DNA of 12,361 nucleotides from NCBI GenBank assembly GCA_023387655.1, contig JAEWHR010000156.1, forward strand, positions 1 to 12,361. The letters run 5' to 3'. Every line of letters starts with the position of its first letter. Positions within the stretch are counted from its first letter, which is position 1. Shown piece after piece: positions 7,598 through 12,361 of this stretch. A program made the translations under genes and the position numbers. The stretch comes from Bacillota bacterium. Lineage in GTDB: Bacteria > Bacillota > Clostridia > Lachnospirales > Lachnospiraceae. Below the pieces are notes generated by a model. That model saw only the letters and a program-made list of their open reading frames with translations, searched no databases and was not told where the DNA came from.

Positions 7598-8971
7598 ATG
7601 AGTGTTAGCTTATTTCGCTCAAAAAAAAGTTCAACCGAGGCGGTTTCAGTAGAACGGGCTAAACTGTTAGAGGAGATGTCAAAAGTAAGCAGTGGTGAAA
7701 TCAATATAATTGAGGAAAGTGGATTTCACGATGTGGAGATGGTACAACAAATCAATGCTATGATTAGTAGCCTTAGAAGTAGAGGAAATCATGATGTTCT
7801 ACGAATGAATGATTCTGTTGAGGAAGCAACAAACAATTCAATTATGAAAGAGATGCTTGAAACAGTATTGGGGCAAAGTAGTTCAATCGAAGGGTTAAGA
7901 AACTCGAGCAAGGAACTTGGAGATTCTATATCAAATATTTCTAATGTTATTGAAGATATCAAACATTTCGTAGACGAAGCAGTGGTTACATCGGTTGATA
8001 GTGCACAGAACATGACAAAAAGTATTGAAGTTGTAAACCAATCAACAGAAGAGATACGAACAATCAATGATATGGTACAAAGTTTTCAAGCAAAGACAAT
8101 GAAGATTCATGAAATTATTGATTTAGTTAAGAAAGTAGCGCAACAAAGTAATCTTCTAGCTTTAAATGCTTCAATTGAAGCAGCGAGAGCTGGAGATGCT
8201 GGTAGAGGTTTTGCAGTGGTTGCTGGTGAAGTAAAGGTATTATCCGAAAGTACAACGCAGTCTGCTGTAGATATCATGCGCTATGTTAAGGAACTTCAAG
8301 TAAATACAGAAGAATTAGTAGCAACGATTCATAAAACAACACAAAAACTTGAGGATGGTAATCAAATTGTAGAACACTCTGTTCATAGTATTCAAACCTT
8401 AAATAATCAGATGAATACAATTAATGATGAGATTAGTAGTATCTATAATTTCATTCAAAATCAAGAGGAGACAGCAAGTGCATTCGTTACTTCCATAGAC
8501 ACATTATCAGATTCTTATGAGGAGATGCAAGGCCAATGTAACAACGCCGGTAAATACTTATTCGAACTTGTTCGTGGAACAGATAAGATAAGAGGCAGTC
8601 TTGTACGTAATGCAATGGGGTTAACAACAAAAGAATTCTTACGTGTATTTGAAGTAGATCATATGGTATTTACATGGAGACTTTATAATGCGATTAGTAA
8701 GTATGAAACTCTTCAGATGGATAAAATTAATGATCCAAAGGATTGTAAACTTGGTAAATGGTGTAATAGTCTAAAGGATGAAAAGATATTAAGTCATCCA
8801 TCCTTTATACAATTGAAAAAATACCATGAAGAACTTCATGTGATTGCAGTAAAATGTTTACAAGAAATCGAACATCAGAATCGTGCACAAGCGGTTCGAT
8901 ATTATGAAGAAGCATCCATTACTCTTCAAAAATTATTAAATGAAATGAATAAGGTAAAACAAATAGTGTAA
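7598..8971 (+). CDS. Soluble methyl-accepting chemotaxis protein with C-terminal CZB domain
   Basis: This 457-residue protein has no membrane helix or signal peptide, so it is a cytoplasmic chemoreceptor. The kinase-control hairpin tip is clear in NLLALNASIEAARAGDAGRG (about residues 185-204), flanked by long coiled coils. The C-terminal ~110 residues match the CZB (chemoreceptor zinc-binding) domain. They satisfy Hxx[WFYL]-x(21-28)-CxLGxW-x(18-27)-HxxxH with His355, Cys383, His410 and His414. Known CZB domains bind zinc and, in some receptors, sense hypochlorous acid or zinc through this Cys. The N-terminal ~90 residues lack a recognised sensor, so CZB is probably the sensory part. The ATG at 7598 follows AGGAG at 8-nt spacing; an upstream in-frame TTG at 7562 is less likely. 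It is monocistronic, with a terminator 8 nt after the stop. Confidence 0.93.
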   Translation: MSVSLFRSKKSSTEAVSVERAKLLEEMSKVSSGEINIIEESGFHDVEMVQQINAMISSLRSRGNHDVLRMNDSVEEATNNSIMKEMLETVLGQSSSIEGLRNSSKELGDSISNISNVIEDIKHFVDEAVVTSVDSAQNMTKSIEVVNQSTEEIRTINDMVQSFQAKTMKIHEIIDLVKKVAQQSNLLALNASIEAARAGDAGRGFAVVAGEVKVLSESTTQSAVDIMRYVKELQVNTEELVATIHKTTQKLEDGNQIVEHSVHSIQTLNNQMNTINDEISSIYNFIQNQEETASAFVTSIDTLSDSYEEMQGQCNNAGKYLFELVRGTDKIRGSLVRNAMGLTTKEFLRVFEVDHMVFTWRLYNAISKYETLQMDKINDPKDCKLGKWCNSLKDEKILSHPSFIQLKKYHEELHVIAVKCLQEIEHQNRAQAVRYYEEASITLQKLLNEMNKVKQIV

Positions 8972-8979
8972 ATGATATG

Positions 8980-9031
8980 AAAAAAGGTATGAACTTTCTC
9001 CAAATCACAAGAAAGGTTCATACCTTTTTTT
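8980..9031. terminator. Bidirectional terminator between chemoreceptor and mntP
   Basis: AAAAAAGGTATGAAC (8980-8994) and GTTCATACCTTTTTT (9016-9030) form a long stem, extended by partly paired TTTCT and AGAAAG toward the loop. T-runs follow on both strands, so it serves both convergent genes. The mntP stop abuts the right arm. Confidence 0.92.
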
Positions 9032-9604
9032 CTAAAATATCTGACTTAATATCCCAAGGTGTTCCAGAAGTATTTTAAAACCTAATACAATAAGGACAAC
9101 TCCACCGATACACTCTGCAACACGCTTATATCGCGCTCCAAAAACATGACCAAGTCTAACACCAATCATGGATAGAAGGAATGTAATAATACCAATTAAG
9201 CTCACTGCAATTAACAAGTTTACATCAAGGAAAGCAAAGGTAATGCCAACAGCAAGAGCATCAATACTTGTAGCTATTGCAAGAACTACCATAACACGAA
9301 AAGCTACAGAATCATTCGTACTGCATGCTTCATTATCGAATGCTTCTCTTAGCATCTTAATACCAAGGAATACTAAAAGGACAAAGGAAATCCAATGATC
9401 AACTTTTGTGATATAATCTCGAAAGGAAATACCTAAAAAGTATCCAATCACAGGCATTCCAGCCTGAAAGAGTCCAAAATAAGCTCCAGTTATGAATGCT
9501 TTTTTTAGGGACATTTTTTTCATTGCTAATCCTTTACAGACTGAGACTGCAAATGCATCCATAGCAAGTCCAATTGCAAGTGTGAATAAAGTGATAAATG
9601 ACAT
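9032..9604 (-). CDS. mntP: Manganese efflux pump MntP
   Basis: This 190-residue polytopic membrane protein exports Mn2+ from the cytoplasm. It has six predicted helices arranged as two similar halves. Each half carries the family's acidic signature: Asp16 in AMDAFAVSVCKGLA and Asp115 in TSIDALAVG. These are the conserved Asp residues of the MntP (YebN) family, and the length is typical. The ATG at 9602-9604 has AAGGAG seven nt upstream (9612-9617). The gene stands alone behind its own promoter and a manganese-sensing riboswitch, which independently supports the substrate. It is convergent with the chemoreceptor gene and shares its terminator. Confidence 0.95.
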   Translation of the reverse strand: MSFITLFTLAIGLAMDAFAVSVCKGLAMKKMSLKKAFITGAYFGLFQAGMPVIGYFLGISFRDYITKVDHWISFVLLVFLGIKMLREAFDNEACSTNDSVAFRVMVVLAIATSIDALAVGITFAFLDVNLLIAVSLIGIITFLLSMIGVRLGHVFGARYKRVAECIGGVVLIVLGFKILLEHLGILSQIF

Positions 9605-9691
9605 AATCTTACTCCTTCTTTTTCATCATCGTAGGTTTGGTAATTTTCGGTTAGCTGTAGGAAGAAGAATCTTTTTTATATCCTATACATT

Positions 9692-9730
9692 AAAAAAAGA
9701 CCTATCTGTGGTATTGCCACAGATAAGTCT
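9692..9730 (-). terminator. Riboswitch expression-platform terminator in the mntP leader
   Basis: On the minus strand AGACTTATCTGTGG pairs with CCACAGATAGGTCT over 14 bp (one U-G wobble) around the loop CAATA, followed by seven T. The 5' arm contains CTTATC, which is also the 3' strand of aptamer helix P1. The terminator and the ligand-bound aptamer therefore exclude each other. Confidence 0.92.
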
Positions 9731-9809
9731 CGCTATTCAAAGTATAGCCAGATAGAATCTATCATTGTGTTGACTATACTACACATCTTGTGCTAACTAC
9801 TCCCTTACC
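9722..9809 (-). promoter_or_regulatory. yybP-ykoY manganese riboswitch (aptamer)
   Basis: Read on the minus strand, helix P1 is GGTAAG (9804-9809) pairing with CTTATC (9722-9727). The two conserved junction strands lie inside it: GGAGTAGTTAGC after the 5' strand and AGCGAGA before the 3' strand, matching the family's GGAGUAGC and AGCAAGA. A distal helix AGTATAGTC / GGCTATACT with one wobble, and an inner GATAG / CTATC hairpin, complete the tandem arms. This family binds Mn2+. P1 sequesters the 5' arm of the downstream terminator, so Mn2+ binding should turn mntP on. The structure is read from sequence; the direction of control is inferred from the overlap and agrees with known members. Confidence 0.92.
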
Positions 9810-9818
9810 AGTAGATAT

Positions 9819-9847
9819 ATCTTATCGAATGAAAACATAATTGTCAA
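9819..9847 (-). promoter_or_regulatory. SigA-type promoter of the mntP transcript
   Basis: On the minus strand a perfect TTGACA (9842-9847) is followed after exactly 17 bp by TAAGAT (9819-9824), a -10 box matching the consensus at 4 of 6 positions. Transcription would begin near 9811-9813, immediately before aptamer helix P1. This fits a leader that is riboswitch from its first bases. Confidence 0.8.
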
Positions 9848-9903
9848 GATAAAGATAGGAAATAGCTCTGAGAGGGAAGGCCTAAATTAGTGGTATGTAT
9901 AAA

Positions 9904-10320
9904 TTACTGTGGATACTGGTAATGACAATAATTTGTTTTTTGGCTGTCTATAAAAATGTAAGCCTCTTCAAACTCGTCTTTATAATAATAAACGGTACAG
10001 TCTTTCCCAACAAAATTTGTTTGTAATTCTTCCGTGGGAAATTCATTTCGTTTTACCTGCTCCACCGTTAACCCTAAAAATTCAGCATTCTCTATTTTCT
10101 CTTGAATACTTGGAGAAATTTGATGATAATTCCCCGCCATCTCAATCAAGTTTCCATTTAACATAAAGATGTAAGGCAATGAATCAGGTGGACTTGTCGG
10201 AATAGCTTCGGATAGATTGCTGACCCGATCTTCCTCCCTGTTACTAATCATTATAAAAATACCTGCAAGGATTACACAAGTTAATATTGTGATTTTGATA
10301 ATGGTATTTTTCTTACTCAT
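9904..10320 (-). CDS. Membrane-anchored protein of unknown function
   Basis: I do not recognise this 138-residue protein. It has a basic start (MSKKNTIIK) and one hydrophobic segment at about residues 8-25 with no clear cleavage site. A Cys sits in ILTCV, but the preceding residues do not fit a lipobox. It is therefore likely an extracytoplasmic protein with an N-terminal anchor. The exported part begins with a Ser/Pro-rich linker (SEAIPTSPPDS) and continues as a small domain rich in Tyr, Glu and Asp, with two Cys residues (KDCTVYYY and NYCHYQ) that could pair. The start is an ATG preceded by GGGGG at 8-nt spacing, an off-consensus but usable site. It lies upstream of mntP on the same strand but is separated by the mntP promoter, and I see no shared function. 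Confidence 0.7.
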   Translation of the reverse strand: MSKKNTIIKITILTCVILAGIFIMISNREEDRVSNLSEAIPTSPPDSLPYIFMLNGNLIEMAGNYHQISPSIQEKIENAEFLGLTVEQVKRNEFPTEELQTNFVGKDCTVYYYKDEFEEAYIFIDSQKTNYCHYQYPQ

Positions 10321-10461
10321 AGATCAACCCCCAAAACAATAATAAATAATAGATAATATTTGCGTAAAACAAGTATATTTAGTGACATATTAAATCATAT
10401 ACATGTAGTTTAATTGAAATGTTAATAAATGTAAACAATGAAATGAACAGCTTCCCCGTTG

Positions 10462-10467
10462 TTGACA
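10462..10467 (+). promoter_or_regulatory. Possible -35 box of the APH-family kinase gene
   Basis: A perfect TTGACA lies 122 nt before the kinase start, but no good -10 box occurs at 16-18 bp, so this is tentative. Nothing else in the 269-nt gap between the two divergent genes (10321-10589) was convincing. Confidence 0.25.
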
Positions 10468-10589
10468 TACAAAAGTATAAGAATCTCTATTTCATATTAT
10501 ATTGTCTATTGATATGATAACTATGGAACGAGCTGAAAATAGTATGTCTTACCTACCCAGATACCGTTACGAAAGGATGTTAAAAATTC

Positions 10590-11567
10590 ATGAACGCGAT
10601 TACGAAAAACAGACAATGTAAAGAAGTATTGTATCAGATGACAGAAAAAGCTTTTGGTAAAGATAAGATATGTCTTGACAGGGAGATAGTAGAATTAGAT
10701 GGTGGATTTTGCAATGTAGTGTATCTAGTTCCTTTGCTAGAAGAGGATGTGATACTTAAGATTGCCCCATCCGAACAAGTCGAAATGATGTCATATGAAG
10801 AAAGAATACTAGAAACTGAAGTTGCAGTAATGGGATTAATGGATAAGTATACAAAAGTTCCTACCCCAAGAGTACTCTTTTTTGATGATAGTAAGACAAT
10901 ATGTAATTCTTCTTATTTTTTCATGTCAAAAGTACCTGGTGTGACCTATAATAACTTGAAGAAAGAGCTCCTTAATAAACAAAACGAATCAATCTTGCAA
11001 GAGCTAGGGAGATATAACAAACAGATAAATAGTATAAAAGGAATTTATTTTGGTCTTATTGGAAAATCATCATCACGCTTTGAAACGTGCAAAGAGTTTA
11101 TACTCTACTTATTCGATATGCTAATAAATGATGGGAAGAAGAAAAGCAGTGATCTCGTACATATATCTTATGAAGAACTATGGGAGCTTATAGCATCTTA
11201 TGCGGAGGTTTTTGATGAAGTAATTACACCAAGGTTAGTTCACTGGGATTTATGGGATGGAAATATATTTATTCAAGAAGGGAGAATATCTGGGATAATT
11301 GACTTTGAGAGGGCATTTTATGGTGATTTCTTAATGGAGGATGCATTCTCAAGTTTTAGTGAACCTTCAAAGGCTTTCCTAACGGCATATGGGAAAGAAG
11401 AATTTACTAAAAATGAAACGATACGTTGTATGATTTACCGCTTATATCGCTGTATTGTTATGATTGTAGAGTGTGACTACCGTTTGTATGATAGTGATTG
11501 GCAGTATAATTGGATGATAGATACTTTGAAAATTGAGATTGAGAGGCTAAAAGAGTTATTGAAATAA
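10590..11567 (+). CDS. Aminoglycoside phosphotransferase (APH)-family kinase
   Basis: This 325-residue protein has the protein-kinase-like fold of the APH/choline kinase family. Lys57 in VILKIAP fits the ATP-anchoring Lys, with Glu75 or Glu77 in ILETEVAVM as its partner. The hinge region is YFFMSKVPG near 109-117. The catalytic loop is LVHWDLWDGNIF, with Asp220 as catalytic base and Asn225 as metal ligand. The metal-binding Asp238 lies in GIIDFERA. All catalytic residues are present, so it is probably active. The substrate is not predictable: family members phosphorylate aminoglycosides, macrolides, choline, sugars or amino acids, and resistance cannot be claimed from this. The Shine-Dalgarno AAAGGA is 12 nt from the ATG, longer than usual. 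It is a single gene, convergent with the small membrane protein gene. Confidence 0.87.
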   Translation: MNAITKNRQCKEVLYQMTEKAFGKDKICLDREIVELDGGFCNVVYLVPLLEEDVILKIAPSEQVEMMSYEERILETEVAVMGLMDKYTKVPTPRVLFFDDSKTICNSSYFFMSKVPGVTYNNLKKELLNKQNESILQELGRYNKQINSIKGIYFGLIGKSSSRFETCKEFILYLFDMLINDGKKKSSDLVHISYEELWELIASYAEVFDEVITPRLVHWDLWDGNIFIQEGRISGIIDFERAFYGDFLMEDAFSSFSEPSKAFLTAYGKEEFTKNETIRCMIYRLYRCIVMIVECDYRLYDSDWQYNWMIDTLKIEIERLKELLK

Positions 11568-11654
11568 AAGAGCTATTAGATAAAAGCGTAATGAAAATGA
11601 GTAATCTAAAAAAGTTAAATAAATAATACACAAAGCTTGATAGCAAAGTTATTA

Positions 11655-11921
11655 TTATCTTTGTCTTATATAGATGATAGAGGCTATATAAACAACTGAA
11701 AGTATTATTATAAAAAAATTCTTGGATTTTATTCCGGTAGGAGTTTTCTTATTAATAATTTCTAAAAATAAAAATAAAATTAGTATAGCCAAAAAGATAA
11801 TACTACATATTTGTACAAAATTCATACTACATGTAACATAAACTATAATAATTAGTATCATTAATAATATTGAAATCATTTCAACTATTCTTAGTGATTT
11901 GATTTTCTCTTTTATTTTCAT
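11655..11921 (-). CDS. Small three-helix membrane protein, unknown function
   Basis: This 88-residue protein begins with a Lys-rich stretch (MKIKEKIKSLR) and has three predicted membrane helices at about residues 14-33, 36-56 and 68-85. The second and third are separated by a basic, Pro-containing loop (NKKTPTGIKSKN). I do not recognise the family. A good ribosome site, AAAGGGG, lies five nt before the ATG, which supports a real gene despite its small size and low complexity. That site directly follows the 3' arm of an 18-bp hairpin, so transcripts from the aminomutase side should mostly stop before it. There is no obvious promoter of its own. Confidence 0.65.
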   Translation of the reverse strand: MKIKEKIKSLRIVEMISILLMILIIIVYVTCSMNFVQICSIIFLAILILFLFLEIINKKTPTGIKSKNFFIIILSVVYIASIIYIRQR

Positions 11922-11933
11922 ATAATCCCCTTT

Positions 11934-11976
11934 AAAAAGTAATAAAATAGTCCTTAAAGACTATTTTATTACTTTT
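11934..11976 (-). terminator. Terminator between the aminomutase and the small membrane protein
   Basis: The arms at 11935-11952 and 11959-11976 are perfectly complementary over 18 bp around a 6-nt loop. The minus-strand 3' end reads TTACTTTTT. It is AT-rich but long. It lies 75 nt after the aminomutase stop and ends one base before the AAAGGGG of the next gene, so it may act as an attenuator for that gene as well as a terminator. Confidence 0.82.
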
Positions 11977-12009
11977 GTTAAATATTGTAAAGATATAATA
12001 ATACTAGAT

Positions 12010-12036
12010 TTACCTATAACTCTTAAATATAGGTAA
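12010..12036 (-). other. Hairpin just after the aminomutase stop
   Basis: TTACCTATA (12010-12018) and TATAGGTAA (12028-12036) are a perfect 9-bp inverted pair with a 9-nt loop, 14 nt after the aminomutase stop on the minus strand. Only scattered T residues follow, so it is at most a weak first terminator or an RNA 3'-end stabiliser. Confidence 0.5.
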
Positions 12037-12050
12037 GTTATACTTCTCAT

Positions 12051-12361
12051 CTACTCTTTTGTTGCATTTAATTGAAACTCTTTTTCATAACTAATATCCG
12101 GTGGCTGTGGGTAAGTGTAAAGGTCGCCCTTATAATTACGCATCACTACCTCGTTATCATCAATTGATATGATATATTCTGGATTTACAGGTATTTTACC
12201 ACCTCCACCCGGTGCATCAATAACAAACTTAGGTATTGCATAACCGGAGATATATCCTTGCAAATGATGAATTATCTCGATACCAGTTTCTACTCTAGTT
12301 CTAAAATGACCTAAGCCTTGACTTAAATCACATTGATATAAGTAATATGGTCGAATGCGGT
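12051..12361 (-). CDS. kamA: Lysine 2,3-aminomutase, C-terminal part (cut by the window edge)
   Basis: The visible ~102 residues are the C-terminal part of a lysine 2,3-aminomutase, a radical-SAM, PLP-dependent enzyme that converts L-lysine to L-beta-lysine. The reading frame continues to the right edge and includes RIRPYYLYQCDLSQGLGHFR and FVIDAPGGGGKIP. The Asp in QCD and the Asp in VIDAP are 37 residues apart, as are Asp293 and Asp330 of the Clostridium subterminale enzyme, which bind the lysine side-chain amino group. The Lys seven residues further fits PLP-phosphate-binding Lys337. Glutamate 2,3-aminomutases replace these Asp residues, so lysine is the likely substrate. The protein stops about 30 residues earlier than the C. 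subterminale enzyme and lacks its C-terminal zinc cysteines. The radical-SAM CxxxCxxC would lie outside the window. Confidence 0.93.
   Translation of the reverse strand, partial: RIRPYYLYQCDLSQGLGHFRTRVETGIEIIHHLQGYISGYAIPKFVIDAPGGGGKIPVNPEYIISIDDNEVVMRNYKGDLYTYPQPPDISYEKEFQLNATKE

Noticed and set aside
7789..8067. Antisense open frame inside the chemoreceptor gene
   Set aside because: It is Ser-rich and hydrophobic with no ribosome site, as expected from the complement of a coiled-coil gene.
9904..10320. Lipoprotein signal in the 138-residue protein
   Set aside because: The residues before the Cys (ILTC) do not satisfy a lipobox, because Thr replaces the small Gly/Ala/Ser at -1.
11458..11646. 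Minus-strand frame over the 3' end of the kinase gene
   Set aside because: It overlaps the convincing kinase coding sequence and has low-complexity content without a ribosome site.

Overview
The window comes from a low-GC Gram-positive genome. Strong purine-rich Shine-Dalgarno sites, intrinsic terminators, a TTG start and the gene families point to Clostridia, most likely a Lachnospiraceae-like anaerobe. That placement is inference from style and gene content, not from a marker gene.

Layout. At 1-289 (minus) is the N-terminal part of an aldo/keto reductase that runs off the left edge. A ThuA-like protein follows at 550-1251 (+) with its own terminator. A gene-poor stretch of almost 1 kb (1252-2228) then holds an array of 35-bp tandem repeats and an orphan intrinsic terminator that only works on the minus strand. 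A HelD/UvrD-type ATPase lies at 2229-4340 (+), followed by a long imperfect palindrome. Next is a compact operon, 4677-6982 (+): TetR-family regulator, ABC ATPase and ABC-2 permease. Its genes overlap by 14 and 8 nt, its promoter carries a clear TetR-type operator, and it ends at a terminator. After about 0.6 kb without genes comes a soluble chemoreceptor with a C-terminal zinc-binding CZB domain (7598-8971, +). It converges on mntP, a manganese exporter gene (9032-9604, minus), and the two share one bidirectional terminator. The mntP leader is a readable yybP-ykoY manganese riboswitch with its promoter and a mutually exclusive terminator. An anchored protein of unknown function (minus), an APH-family kinase (+) and a small membrane protein (minus) follow. 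The right edge holds the C-terminal part of lysine 2,3-aminomutase (minus).

How the genes work together. Only two units look like integrated systems: the self-regulated TetR-ABC exporter, and the riboswitch-mntP manganese homeostasis unit. The other genes appear to be single transcription units. I see no clear case for a wholly new multi-gene system. The least explained elements are the 35-bp array with its 70-bp superstructure, the orphan minus-strand terminator next to it, the structured region after the HelD gene, and the unusual C-terminus of the aminomutase.
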